Assembly: GCF_964340395.1 (NCBI RefSeq)
Contig: NC_135551.1
Span: 17,901,003-17,938,502, forward strand
Reading direction: 5' to 3'
DNA from: Glandiceps talaboti
Taxonomy: Eukaryota; Hemichordata; Enteropneusta; Spengelidae
DNA length: 37,500 nucleotides
The first letter of the stretch is position 1. Each line of letters begins with the position of its first letter. Positions 21,085 to 31,610 of the stretch are shown here, one piece after another. The notes under the pieces are model-generated. The model saw nothing but the letters and a program-made list of their open reading frames with translations. It was not told the origin of the DNA and did no database searches. The position numbers and the translations under genes were made by a program.

Positions 21085-21300
21085 AGGTTGATGTTGTAAC
21101 TTATAAGCTAAATGTATATGGTTATTTTGCACAATCAATGATATTTGTAATAATTAGGCAAGATGTTTACTATGCAAACTTCATATTTCATACACAAATG
21201 GAGTTTCATATAATTAAATTTCCAATTAATTGGGATATCACATATAATAGCTATAGTTTAGAATTTTGCATTTCAACAATGTGTAACATTTTTTTGACCA
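21085..21300 (+). repeat. Satellite-like interspersed repeat family C, copy 2
   Basis: Matches 34765-34930: ACTTATAAGCTAAATG, AATTAGGCAAGATGTTTACTATGCAAACTT, AATTTCCAATTAA and TATAATAGCTATAGTTTAGAATTTTGCAT. It interrupts the integrase reading frame, which dates its insertion (or a deletion joining the two) after the Polinton. Confidence 0.8.
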
Positions 21301-21619
21301 TGGTCCGATATTAATTATTTTGGGAAAATTTTTTGAAAAAACTTTAAAAACTAAAAAACTTTAACAAAAATTATATTTTGACTTTCAGTTATATATAATC
21401 CTTGACAAACATTCTGGTTTGCCATACAAAACTACTCCGACTGTTAAAAGCTTTATGAACATAAATTGATAGTTTGTACTGAACTACTTCATTCTCACAT
21501 GCCAGTAAGGAAAACATTTTTTTCTCTGATGACGTGAACTCTAAATTTTTGAGGAATGAAATCTAGTCTATGGTCGTTATATAAAGGGCAAAAGAATAAT
21601 ACAACCTGATGTAAAGAGA

Positions 21620-24600
21620 ATGCCTCCTGTAAGGGAAAAATCAATGATAGGGATCATTTTGTTTCCCAGGCAGAAAGTCAGATGTCCCAGGTTAAGAGTC
21701 TTTTTCTCTACTGATGGAGAAATCCCTCAACAAGCAGTACTCAATACGGAGGTTATTTCTTGCATTTTTTCGGACCATTCTGCAATAACGCTTTCAGTGG
21801 GGGACAGTCGTACAAAATTGGGACGTTCATATTGGAAATTCAACAATAGTTTCCTATTTGAGGAAGATTACAAAAATACCATTCATGATAATTTCTATAA
21901 TTGGGTAAACGAATATCACACAAACGACCCCCGTTTACTCTGGGAATTTTTGAAATACAGGATCAAAATGTTCTCTATTGTCTATGGTAAAAAGAAAGCT
22001 AGGGAGAAAAAGGAAGCTATTGCGAATCTAGAAGAAAAGCTGAATACTCTAGAACGCCAGCTCGTAGAAGATTGTTCCGATAACACTAAGATTGAAATCG
22101 AGGGTACACGGAGAGAACTTCAATGCGAGATTGACTACAGGACCGAGGGGAGTATTATTCGTTCCAGGGCTAACTGGTACGAACTAGGTGAAAAGAATAC
22201 TAAGTACTTCCTGAGTCTTGAAAAAGCTAATGCGAACAAGTCCAAAATTACTCAACTTATGAATAATCAGGGTCAAATAGTCACCAACCACGCGGATATC
22301 TCGCAAGAGATCAAGTCCTTTTATTCCAATTTATATAGTAGTAGACAGCCTGAGCCTCAGAACATTGAAGAGTTTTTTACCGGTCTAAACTTACCCAAGT
22401 TAAGTGAAACCAATAGATTAGAGTGCGAGGGTCCAATTTCCCTTGATGAAGCGTTTAATGCGTTAACTGATATGCCCAAAAACAAAACTCCGGGAAATGA
22501 TGGACTCACTGATGAATTTTTTATCACATTTTGGCCTCTTATTGGACCTTTTGTTGTCAATTGCTTGAACGCTGCATGTGACAAAGGAGAACTAACCCCT
22601 AGCCAAAAACAAGGAGTAATTACCCTCATAGAAAAGAAGGACAAAGATAAACGTTTTATTAAGAATTGGAGGCCAATTACTTTACTCAATGTAGACTACA
22701 AAATTGGTGCGAAATGCATCGCTAAGCGCCTAGAGAAGGTTCTCCCTTTTGTAATTAATGAAACCCAGTCAGCATTTATCAAAGGACGTCAGATTGGGGA
22801 CTGTGTTCGTATTATTGAAGGTATCATGGAGTATACGAAAATAGTAGATCTACCAGGAATTCTTGTCGCATTAGATTTTGAGAAAGCCTTCGACAGTCTG
22901 GAGTGGCCTTTTTTATTTAAAACTCTAGATAAGTTTAATTTTGGTACCTCCTTAAGTAAATGGATTCATTTATTCTATTCGAACCCAAGCAGCTGTGTTA
23001 TGAATCGGGGACTCACCACAGGATATTTTGACATCAAAAGAGGTGTACGCCAAGGCGACCCCCTATCCCCCATACTGTTTATTTTAGGTCTAGAAATACT
23101 TTTAGTATCAATTATTCAAAAAGATTCCATAAAGGGCATAGACATTTCAGGTACACAGGTCAAGAATTCTGCATTTGCGGACGATTTAACATGTTTTATA
23201 TCAGACGAAGACTCTGTAGTAAATCTTATGTCTCTGCTGCGTAATTTCCATTCTGCTTCTGGTCTCTCACTCAACCGTTGTAAAACAGAAGCAATGTGGC
23301 TGGGTAAATGGAGGCATAGACAGGATGAGCCTTTTGACTTCAAATGGTCTAAAACGCCAATAAAAATTGTCGGAATATTCTTTTCCTACAACACTTCACT
23401 TGCATATTCGGAAAATATATCGGCCCCGCTTAAGTCTATGCATCGTTTACTCAACCTGTGGAACTCTAGAGGGCTAACTTTGATTGGTAAGATTCAAATC
23501 ATAAAGTCACTTATCATCCCAAAGTTTCTGTATATTTTTAATCTCATCCAAGTCAAGAAAAGGGATATTAAGATTTTAAATAGTCATATTCACCGTTTCA
23601 TATGGAAAGGTCCGGATAGAATTAGTAGAAACACATTGATTGGTGATATTAATGAAGGGGGGTTAGGTATGATTGATATTTTTGCTTTGTACAAGGCCTT
23701 CAGAGTAACTTGGCTAAGTAGATACCATGTTGATGATTTCAAACACCCATGGAAATTAATATTAGACTTCTTTCTGAGGCCTATTGGTGGTATGCTTATT
23801 TTGCGATGTAATTATAATGTCAATTTATTGCCAGTTGTACTTCCAAGTTTCTTTAAAGAAAGCCTTGTGTGTTGGAGTGAAATCAATTATATTTCTAATC
23901 TCCCTACAGAACACCAAGTTATCTGGAACAATTCAGAAATTCTCGTGAATCATAAGTCTGTATTTAACCAGTTTTTAAACGGAATAGGAATTGTATTTGT
24001 TGCTGATATTTTTAACGAAGAAAATAAGTTGAAAGGCTGGGAGGAACTCTCTCGTCTAAGGTGTAATCACAAAAATCTTTTATGTTGGTACGGTATTTTG
24101 CATTCGATTCCGACTCCATGGAAAAAGGGCAAGGCAGAGATTGTAAGGCCAGAGATACCAATTGGTTTTCTTAATTGTGGCAAACTAACACGTCTTAATG
24201 AATGCAAAACTAGGCATATCAGGAAAAGATTGACATCAGATTACTTTATCCCCCCTAAGGCTAAAATTTATTTTGCAAGTTTTCTTGACATCCAAAACGA
24301 TGAGTGGTCAAAAATCTTTACCTTGCCTTTTTGGACGACGATGAATTCAAAGCTCCAAGAATTTCAGTTTAAAATTTTACATAATATACTCTATACAAAT
24401 TATGTGTTATGTCGTATGAATCCCCCGAGAGTCAACAGTAGCTACTGTACATTTTGCAATATGGAGGATGAAACCCTTGTTCATTTGTTTGTTAAATGTG
24501 AATGTGTTGTTGTTATTTGGAAAAGCTTTCTTCTCTTGTGGGGGAAAGCTATTAATTCACCATTGACATTGTCTACTAAGCAGATACTTCTTGGTGACCC

Positions 24601-24754
24601 ATCATTCAACATACTGTTCAACCATCTTATTTTGATTGTCAAAAAAACAGTCTATGATTGCAAAATTAGGAAAGCTATTCCTTCATTCAATCTTGTCAAA
24701 GTAAATGTCAGAATCGCTAGAGAGACAGATTTTTATAGCGAAGAGGAAAAATAA
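21620..24754 (+). CDS. L1/Tx1-like ORF2: endonuclease remnant and reverse transcriptase
   Basis: A 1044-codon uninterrupted frame. The N-terminus keeps only the end of the APE-type endonuclease (SDHSAITLSV, about residues 51-60) and then the coiled linker (about 120-160). The reverse transcriptase covers about residues 270-580: KTPGNDGLTDEF, FIKNWRPITLLNVDYKI, LVALDFEKAFDSLEW (catalytic Asp about 419), GVRQGDPLSPILF and AFADDLTCF (Asp-Asp at about 521-522). The C-terminal half is the L1-type tail with the zinc-knuckle-like CTFC...HLFVKC near residues 942-960. The RT motifs are intact, but with most of the endonuclease missing this copy is unlikely to move by itself. ATG 21620 is only the first in-frame Met after truncation. 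Confidence 0.93.
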   Translation: MPPVREKSMIGIILFPRQKVRCPRLRVFFSTDGEIPQQAVLNTEVISCIFSDHSAITLSVGDSRTKLGRSYWKFNNSFLFEEDYKNTIHDNFYNWVNEYHTNDPRLLWEFLKYRIKMFSIVYGKKKAREKKEAIANLEEKLNTLERQLVEDCSDNTKIEIEGTRRELQCEIDYRTEGSIIRSRANWYELGEKNTKYFLSLEKANANKSKITQLMNNQGQIVTNHADISQEIKSFYSNLYSSRQPEPQNIEEFFTGLNLPKLSETNRLECEGPISLDEAFNALTDMPKNKTPGNDGLTDEFFITFWPLIGPFVVNCLNAACDKGELTPSQKQGVITLIEKKDKDKRFIKNWRPITLLNVDYKIGAKCIAKRLEKVLPFVINETQSAFIKGRQIGDCVRIIEGIMEYTKIVDLPGILVALDFEKAFDSLEWPFLFKTLDKFNFGTSLSKWIHLFYSNPSSCVMNRGLTTGYFDIKRGVRQGDPLSPILFILGLEILLVSIIQKDSIKGIDISGTQVKNSAFADDLTCFISDEDSVVNLMSLLRNFHSASGLSLNRCKTEAMWLGKWRHRQDEPFDFKWSKTPIKIVGIFFSYNTSLAYSENISAPLKSMHRLLNLWNSRGLTLIGKIQIIKSLIIPKFLYIFNLIQVKKRDIKILNSHIHRFIWKGPDRISRNTLIGDINEGGLGMIDIFALYKAFRVTWLSRYHVDDFKHPWKLILDFFLRPIGGMLILRCNYNVNLLPVVLPSFFKESLVCWSEINYISNLPTEHQVIWNNSEILVNHKSVFNQFLNGIGIVFVADIFNEENKLKGWEELSRLRCNHKNLLCWYGILHSIPTPWKKGKAEIVRPEIPIGFLNCGKLTRLNECKTRHIRKRLTSDYFIPPKAKIYFASFLDIQNDEWSKIFTLPFWTTMNSKLQEFQFKILHNILYTNYVLCRMNPPRVNSSYCTFCNMEDETLVHLFVKCECVVVIWKSFLLLWGKAINSPLTLSTKQILLGDPSFNILFNHLILIVKKTVYDCKIRKAIPSFNLVKVNVRIARETDFYSEEEK

Positions 24755-24929
24755 GCTAGAAATTTGCTCGAACAAGTGGGACAATCTAAGAATCGAGTGA
24801 TACTTCTGCATTATAGGATTCCAATCACTTTATAGCATTTTATAGCAATTAATACCGTGCAATGTAACCTTTTCTCCTTTTCTTTTCCTTCCTTTTTGTT
24901 GTTACTATATTCTTTTGGAAAATAAAAAA

Positions 24930-24958
24930 ATAATTAAAAAAAAAAAAAAAAAAAAAAG
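24930..24958 (+). other. Poly(A) tail of L1-like element
   Basis: An A-rich run following TCTTTTGGAAAATAAAAAAATAAT. An AATAAA-type signal lies just before it. It abuts the right target-site duplication. Confidence 0.9.
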
Positions 24959-25303
24959 AACATTCTGGTTTGACCAAAAATAAAAGAACAATCTCAAATA
25001 AATGAAAACTTGTTTGAATCACATAATGTTAACTTGGAATAAAAGTGTGGACTCCATCGGAAAACTGCACATTAGTTTGTAACTCCAAAAAATATAAAAT
25101 AATATAGGTAAAATAAAATGATATTTTTGGCCTGAACGGCTTGCCATATTTTGTTATTTTTTCCTTTAATTACTAGAAAAATAATGTTCACTTCCTTTTT
25201 CTATTTCTTCTCTACTGTAATGTAATATTTTTGCGATGGTCTGAGGCCTTAGCATTTGAAATAAAGCATAACGATGCATACAGCCAAATGCGAGACTTCT
25301 TCT

Positions 25304-25740
25304 TGCAAAGCTCACATCGAATATGCTGTTCAGTTTTAGAACCACCACTATAAAAGAGACCTCCTCGAGAAAATTCAAAGGAGAGCGCGGATGATACCAG
25401 AACTGAGAAAGTTAAGTTAAACAGTGAGACTGAAGGCATTTAACATCACTACATTGGACGGAAGGAGGAGGAGAGGAGACTTATTTCAAGTGTTTTGTTG
25501 CATCAAGAGATTTGACAAAATTGAACAGGGGATATTATTCAAACATAACCAAAGCAACAAGACAAGAGGCCACTCACTAAAGCGTGCAAAATCTACAGTC
25601 AAACTGAATATAAAGAAATATTTCTTCTCACAGCGCGTCACATCTCAATGGAACAATTTGCCAGAGCACATTATTCAAGCCAAAACTGTTGTGGATTTTA
25701 AAATTAGACTGGACCAGTACACAGCACATCTCCAGACTAC
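25304..25740 (+). pseudogene. LINE reverse transcriptase C-terminus, degenerate
   Basis: One frame with two stops reads KAHIEYAVQF*NHHYKRDLL, EKIQRRARMIPELRKLS*, then LKAFNITTLDGRRRRGDLF, FDKIEQGILF and SQRVTSQWNNLPEHIIQA to FKIRLDQY. This is the conserved post-RT C-terminal segment of CR1/Jockey-group LINEs (pattern P-LEY----W---------LE--Q-RA-R-I...R--GDL...R----WN-LP). The stop after QF replaces the expected Trp. It is 5' truncated and runs into a GT microsatellite. It probably belongs to a different LINE clade from the L1 copy just upstream. Confidence 0.88.
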
Positions 25741-25744
25741 AGAA

Positions 25745-25751
25745 GTGTGTG

Positions 25752-25821
<70 letters not shown>
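25745..25821. repeat. (GT)n microsatellite
   Basis: About 75 bases of GT, beginning directly after the LINE C-terminal fragment; possibly grown from the element's 3' end. Confidence 0.95.
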
Positions 25822-25823
<2 letters not shown>

Positions 25824-26837
25824 GGGGGAGGAGGTCACCGTATAATTTCACATCTAAAAAACTGTATAGCCTTTGAGGCTTACGAAAATAGTGGGTTCAT
25901 ACCTTTGACATGCATTGATCTCATTCTAACAAAGCTGGCATAACTATCAGATACTGAATTAAGTACAATTATGTGCATAACTTTATCTCGTGACCTTCAC
26001 AATAAGGAGGAAATGGCGACAATATTTATCATAAAATACAGACTTGTTTTAATGGAGATTTATGTCAGATGTATGATAGACAGGTTACTTTTTTAAAATA
26101 TCCATGCAAATTTGATTGTACTGAGGAAAGAAAGATGACATGTGTAGGAATTGTAACCACGTCCCCTGATCACTTGTCAGAGTGTTCTAACCAGCCGAGC
26201 TAATGTGCCAACTGGTAGATATTGTGAATTGTCCCTGATTATGATGTGTACTTCCTTTCCTCGAGATGGTGGTGAGAAGCTAACTCATTTGTTTAAAGCT
26301 TTATATGTCACCCTAAGAATTTCAACAGGTCTCCCTGCCTAAAGAGTGGTCAACTTAGGAATATGTTATTAAAGCAATATGGGTCATAAGATGATGCAAA
26401 GGCTTTTAAAATAACGTATGTGTTTCGCGGTAATCAGATAGCATTTCTCATACTGATCAGCACTGATAGTACCAAGCAACACGCAGAAAAACAAGACTTT
26501 CCTCATATAAAAATAACAAACAAGGTTAATCATCACGAGACTTCTACAATTTCGACTATAGATTAGAGTTTGCACTAAACATGATTATATGAATACAGGT
26601 TAGATTGATCGGCAGGTGACTACTATCATCGATAAATATTGCAAGACATATTCTCATGACAGATAGAATATATATTATAGCGATATATCCAAGAAAACGC
26701 TAACTCGTGTTTGTGATCGCGTGTTTGCAAACACCGTATACAGTTTTATTAGCGAATATATAGTGTGGAGAATAATGTTCTATAAATATCATATTATCTA
26801 TCTTTTTATTTGAATTGGATGACGTTGGCTGCAAAAG
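25822..26837. other. Intron 3, right part; SINE-like remnant
   Basis: No exon is recognised. On the minus strand near 26140-26215 TTAGCTCGGCTGGTTAGAAC resembles a tRNA box A region, with a poor box B (GGTTACAATTCC). The block at 26335-26365 (TCCCTGCCTAAAGAG, CAACTTAGGAAT) recurs at 30955-30990. A decayed SINE family is likely but not proven. Confidence 0.5.
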
Positions 26838-27116
26838 TGTTATTGCTACACGGTGTGTTTTTCACTGATAGCCCACCCATGATTGTTGACGATGCCCCGT
26901 TGACATGTGGTGGTGTCCTGATAGTTCATTTAGGATATTTGCCAAATCTAGAAGAAGCAAATTCAGAAATTACAATGGAACACAACGACGATGGATCAGT
27001 ATGGATACAGTGGTTTTGTAGACAACTATTTTATCGATCACATGGAAAAACCATGTATCCACACTTTATGTTTGAGGGATTAGAACTGATGGAAATCGAA
27101 GTTTACACGTCATATG
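26838..27116 (+). CDS. Mosaic gene exon 4: F-type lectin-like domain, second part
   Basis: A symmetric 279-base exon (residues 169-261) ending CATATG|GTAAGT. The acceptor is probably GCAAAAG at 26837, chosen because it keeps phase 1. LLLLHGVFFTDSPP follows the preceding Ile-Arg-Val strand as the LNG---V---P segment does in fucolectins. A cysteine-containing loop (LTCGG) and WIQWFC come next. The end FEGLELMEIEVYTSYG matches the L-LCEVEVYG closing strand of F-type lectin and F5/8-like folds. The long intron before it (7.5 kb) is filled with transposable elements. Confidence 0.75.
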
Positions 27117-27218
27117 GTAAGTTTGACTTTCCGAAAACAAATCATACAAATAATTGAAATATGTTTATCTAGTCCTCTCTAACATTAGATATAGTAATTC
27201 CTCGATTCACTCATAACC

Positions 27219-27378
<160 letters not shown>

Positions 27379-27486
27379 AAAATTAATTATTATAGTCAAA
27401 TAAGCAACTCAAAGTGCTCTATTCTATAGTGTAACATCCGAAGGTGTATATTTTTCACACGACATTAAATGCATTTGTTACTGAAG

Positions 27487-27756
27487 GGGGAATAGACGAA
27501 TGCTATAAAGAGGAAAGTGGGATCGATTATCTTGGAAAAGTGGACACGTCGGCGTCTGGAAAACCCTGCTCTCACTGGTCTGTAGGGTTGCAAAACCTAT
27601 CAGACTCTGAAAATAGCTTTTATCGTAGTGTGTTGAAAGAATATTCTCTTGACAACAACCATTGTCGGAAGCTTCCTTACATGAAGGTACCACATTGTAT
27701 GGACACTGATGGTTCATACATGTTATGCGATGTCGGTTCACCAGGATCCAATTGTG
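27487..27756 (+). CDS. Mosaic gene exon 5: kringle domain
   Basis: A symmetric 270-base phase 1 exon (residues 262-351), acceptor TTACTGAAG and donor TGTG|GTAAGT. It holds the six kringle cysteines in order: DECYKEESG-DYLG, ASGKPCSHW, NNHCRKL, VPHCMDT, YMLCDVG and SNC. The G-DY-G----T-SG--C--W start and the NHCR...CM...LCD end are diagnostic. Kringles bind proteins, lysine side chains or lipids in extracellular proteins. The usual Trp before Cys 4 is replaced (PHC in place of PWC), so the lysine-type binding pocket is doubtful. Confidence 0.9.
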
Positions 27757-27890
27757 GTAAGTTTCAGCAAAAACAAAACTGAACTACAATTCCTCATGTG
27801 TTTATTTTGTTTATGAAACCACTGACGAAGGTAATGAATAAACGATGGCAGCCTGCAGGAGACTTGACAAAACATAAATATATAAATATG

Positions 27891-27892
<2 letters not shown>

Positions 27893-27980
<88 letters not shown>
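27893..27980. repeat. (TA)n microsatellite in intron 5
   Basis: About 85 bases of TA. The poly Tyr-Ile open frames are artefacts. Confidence 0.98.
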
Positions 27981-27982
<2 letters not shown>

Positions 27983-28081
27983 GCATGAATATAAAACACA
28001 AAAATATCAATTTTCAACACAAAATACTTAATTTCGACGACTAAACATTCTCTTTGGCACACACAATTGGAGCATGTATTC

Positions 28082-28345
28082 GACGGACATAGCCTAATTA
28101 ATGAAACAAATTACATATGCAAATGCCTCATTCAAACTAACAGTTACATCAATAATCTTTCCATGTACCCTGGTATTATAAATGTATGTATCGCAATCTA
28201 CATAAATTGAAGCGTGAATTCTTCAGATAGCCTAATTACTGAAAAACAAATTAATCATGCAAACGACTCATTAAAACCAGAAGCTACATCAATAAATATT
28301 TCAGGACATGTGCGTTTTGATAGGATCGAAGTACATATCAAATTT
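28082..28345 (-). repeat. Satellite-like repeat family C, tandem units (minus)
   Basis: Two units about 140 bases apart share AGCCTAATTA-TGAAA, ATGCAAA-G--TCATT and GTTACATCAATAA/GCTACATCAATAA. They resemble the reverse complement of the array at 34190-34760. Confidence 0.65.
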
Positions 28346-29689
28346 TATTGAATTTGAAACATATATCCCACTGCAGATCGAACACTCCCTATTTTGTTTC
28401 TTTTACGCGTATACACCTTCACTGGGCAATCACGTCTCTGACGCGCTCACGGCTCAGTAAATTAAATTTAGCATAGTCAAAGAGTACGGTCATATTTACT
28501 ACACTGCAAACCGGAATACAAATGTCAAACCTAGTGTATCATGTACATGATGTTCAGTACAATAACATATGGTATTATCAAAGCCATAGTTACATAATTT
28601 CAAAATTTCATAGAGTCGTAAAGATTCATATGCCTGGCGTACTAAAATACGCGGCCGCCGAGTGAAAGACGGAAAACTTAACATTTTTCCTGAATGGTAT
28701 TGAAATTCGAAAAAGTAAAACGATAGAGTTTTAGGGCGACATAGTGAGACATGTCATCTCAAATATTGGTTGAAGTAACAGAAAAATAAAAAAGTTAAAC
28801 CGAGGGGTTTTATGAGGTGACGAGTAACCACGGCGATGCCATGATTTTTCGTAATTTCCCATAGACCACAATGGCGTTTACTGAATTCAACAGGGTGCGA
28901 ACTTCTCGTCGGTTCAATTTTTTCAAATTTCGACTTATGATTTTCAAATTTTGCATCCATTTTCGGAGTATAATAGGCTAAATTCGTATCGTTTTAGAAT
29001 TTTGAATTAATACTCTATATTATTGTAATCTGTATTTGAGTATGATTTTATCGTCAAGTATTCTTAGCCGTTGACAACACTAACGATATTTACGCCAACA
29101 CGCATCTTTAAAGTAGGCTTGAAATTACGAAAATAGGTCAGTAAATGTTATAAAAAGTACGAATTACAAGGGCACTTCATCCTAAAATCAAAACTACCAA
29201 ATGTTGGCTGATATATGTAAGATATAAGGTCCTAACACGACAAAATATCAAGGAGTGTAAATAATATACAAACGAACTTTCCACTGTAACTCAACAGTGG
29301 ACGTATCGATCGATATTCTTTTCACTGGAAATTGATACAATGTTACGACATGTTGGTTGGTCGTCTCTAAAAATGACGGCGCCAAAAATCCAAAATGCAG
29401 CGCTGATATAAATAAAGGACTACTGCGAGAAAATTATCCAGTTTAGGCATCTCCTTGATTCATAAACATTAATACACTGGCACAATAATATAGGGCCTGT
29501 CGACATACATGTATATCTCATGCGGCAAGTACGAACAAAATCGTTGTAAACCGGACGGTAATATACTGCCTTATGAATATTCATTAGACGCTTGTCAAAT
29601 TTGACCCCGTTGTTGACCTTTCAGGCACAGTCGGCGCTTCGCGGAATATGAAACAAATAGGTACCGGTTCGTCCCGCAGTGTCCTAATT
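28346..29689. other. Intron 5, no gene recognised
   Basis: Two minus-strand frames (28499-28684, 28754-28960) lack motifs. No exon with phase 1 borders and a recognisable domain was found between the kringle and EGF exons. Confidence 0.45.
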
Positions 29690-29890
29690 ACTGAAACTTA
29701 TGAATTATACAAATTATGAAGTAGAACTAAAAGTTATATCATTAAACTTCATAGGACACATACAAATTCATATTATCAGTGCATGTACCAATTATATTGT
29801 ATATGAAGAGTGCATTCTTAAGATATGGCCTAATTACCGAAAACCATTCATTAAGTAAATGACTAATTAATATTCATACATGTTTACCAA
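29690..29890 (-). repeat. Satellite-like repeat family C, tandem units (minus)
   Basis: CCTAATTACTGAAA, then CCTAATTACCGAAAACCATTCATTAAGTAAATGACTAATTAAT about 130 bases later; the latter matches the reverse complement of 34195-34250. Confidence 0.65.
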
Positions 29891-29984
29891 TCCTAATCAG
29901 TTCTAGCAATTACACTAAACAATAGGTGCGTTTGAATTGACAGATGGAAAGAGACAGACAGCAGACATTCACGCACACAAACAC

Positions 29985-30078
29985 ACACGCACATACATAC
30001 ATACATACATACATACATACATACATACATACATACATACATACATACATACGTACATACATACACACACACACACAT
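29985..30078. repeat. (ACAT)n(CA)n microsatellite in intron 5
   Basis: ACAT tetramers followed by CA dimers. The open frames across it on both strands are artefacts. Confidence 0.96.
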
Positions 30079-30640
30079 TCCATTCCTAAAATAAACCTTT
30101 CCATTATGGAAGGTAAGAAACCACGGCGGAAGTACAACTCCACGGCAGAAATGCAACACGATTGTAAAATTCACACCAGATATGGATACAGATTCGTATT
30201 ACATAACTTCATTTGAATATGTAACCGTATCTGGTGTGGGAACAGCTGATTGCTACCACCATACTGATAAACTGAACATGTCAATACGTATGTCTCTGTA
30301 TCTGATACTAATTTCACTCATGTTGCATTTCTACTACAGAGCTGTACTTCCACAGCGGATTTTAAATGTTGAGGTTGGAATTTAAGTTACTTTTGGTATT
30401 TAAGTTGTATGTGTGGTAAGTTTTTAAGTTGCAGTGAAGTTATAGCCGTGGATTTTTAAGTTTTTCCGTGGATTTTTAGTTGCCAGGGGTTCTTAAGTTT
30501 TCCTGTGGCACGTATTTAGTTTTTTGCAAGCCGACATGTTTATTTTGTGATGATTTAAAATTGAGTTTTGTGTGTGGATAGATTTACAATTTCAGATGCT
30601 TACAAATTGTATTTGGGTGTCCACAAACCGTTAGGTTAAT

Positions 30641-30775
30641 AGTCGCGTGGTTATCGCAGAAGAAGCGTGAAACTCCGAGTAACGACTTATATCAATGCTT
30701 ATTTCCTAGATTAAGTCTATAATGCTCTGGTACTAACATTGCACTGAGCACTGTTCCCTCCAGTGAGACACTTCA
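30641..30775 (+). mobile_element. Penelope-related fragment with decayed hammerhead
   Basis: Stem I AGUCG (30641-30645) still pairs with CGACU (30683-30687). Stem II CGC/GCG and the 3' half (GAAACUCCGAGUA, 30669-30681) are intact. The CUGAUGA core has decayed to GUGGUUA (30647-30653), so it should not cleave. Downstream sequence to about 30765 (TATAATGCTCTGGTAC, GAGCACTGTTCCCTCC) is related to 4942-4994 in the (TA)n-embedded insert. Confidence 0.7.
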
Positions 30776-30819
30776 AGATGAAAGAAACATAGCATGTGGT
30801 AGTCAACCCACGTTCTCTG

Positions 30820-31000
30820 AATTGGTCTAGTTAGAGTGTCAGTGCAGTGCTTAATTTAACAGCCGAGTCATTAAATGCACCAATTTGTAGATTTCAAGTC
30901 GGCAGATAAGAGGACAACTCTTCAAAAGTATGGATCCTATATGGATTTCCAGTGTCCCTGCCTTTAAGGGGTGCCAACTTAGGAATCGTTATTTCTAAAG
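30820..31000. repeat. SINE-like repeat related to 26150-26370
   Basis: Shares AACAGCCGAG, GTAGAT and TCCCTGCC...CAACTTAGGAAT in the same order with 26170-26365. Probably two copies of one decayed family, both inside introns of the mosaic gene. Confidence 0.55.
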
Positions 31001-31116
31001 CGTGTACTATCGCGAATGTATGATACAAGGGATTTTTAACTACTTTAACAAATTACAGAGAGTAAATCTACCCATAACATCTGCATAACAAAAAGTTATA
31101 CTCTTTCCTTTTACAG

Positions 31117-31239
31117 GGTTTCAGTTGCATGATATATGTGAAGCACACAGTTGTCATAATGGTGGAACATGTGTGCCAGTGTTTGATACCTACACATGTG
31201 TATGTAAACTGGACTACTCCGGTAAATATTGTGAATCAG
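31117..31239 (+). CDS. Mosaic gene exon 6: EGF domain
   Basis: A symmetric 123-base phase 1 exon (residues 352-392) after the strong acceptor CTCTTTCCTTTTACAG; donor CAG|GTATGG. It reads DICEAHSCHNGGTCVPVFDT, then YTCVCKLDYSGKYCES. This is a canonical EGF domain with six cysteines and the C-NGGTC, C-C----Y-G--C signature. The calcium-binding N-terminal D-N/D-E pattern is not clear. The one-exon, phase 1-1 form is typical of shuffled EGF modules. Confidence 0.93.
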
Positions 31240-31362
31240 GTATGGACTTAGGCAAGGAGAGAGGAGTGCCAGCGCATGTCCGTCATTTAGTTAATCAGGC
31301 CAGCAGGAAGATAGATGAAAGGATGGTTAGATGGATGGATGATTTATAAAAAACAAATATCA

Positions 31363-31430
<68 letters not shown>
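31363..31430. repeat. (AATC)n microsatellite in intron 6
   Basis: About 16 AATC tetramers, followed at 31456-31486 by GACT tetramers, at 31493-31507 by TA and at 31525-31535 by poly(C). Four unrelated simple repeats lie within 175 bases. Confidence 0.96.
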
Positions 31431-31431
<1 letters not shown>

Positions 31432-31610
31432 TGCATTGAATTACTGACTAATAACAGACTGACTGACTGACTGACTGACTGACTGACCCACTTATATATA
31501 TATATATTTTGTACAAAGTGAAACCCCCCCCCCCCATTCCCTGACCCTCCTTGTTATTACTGAAGGCTACCAAAGTCATTTTCTTTGCATACCAATCACA
31601 GTTATTGCAG

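Larger units (their letters stand above)
21408..24972 (+). mobile_element. L1-like LINE insertion with 14-bp target-site duplication
   Basis: AACATTCTGGTTTG occurs at 21408-21421 and again at 24959-24972, directly after a poly(A) tail (24936-24957). This is the signature of target-primed reverse transcription. The copy is 5' truncated: it begins within or just before the endonuclease region, followed by the RT ORF, a 3' UTR of about 180 bases and the tail. The clean duplication suggests a fairly recent insertion into intron 3 in the sense orientation. Confidence 0.9.

Noticed and set aside
22357-22689. Minus-strand frames within 21620-24754 and at 20550-20777
   Set aside because: Shadows of the L1 and integrase reading frames.
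31365-31430. AATC array as a CRISPR-like or other regular array
   Set aside because: A plain tetranucleotide microsatellite with no spacers, in an animal genome.
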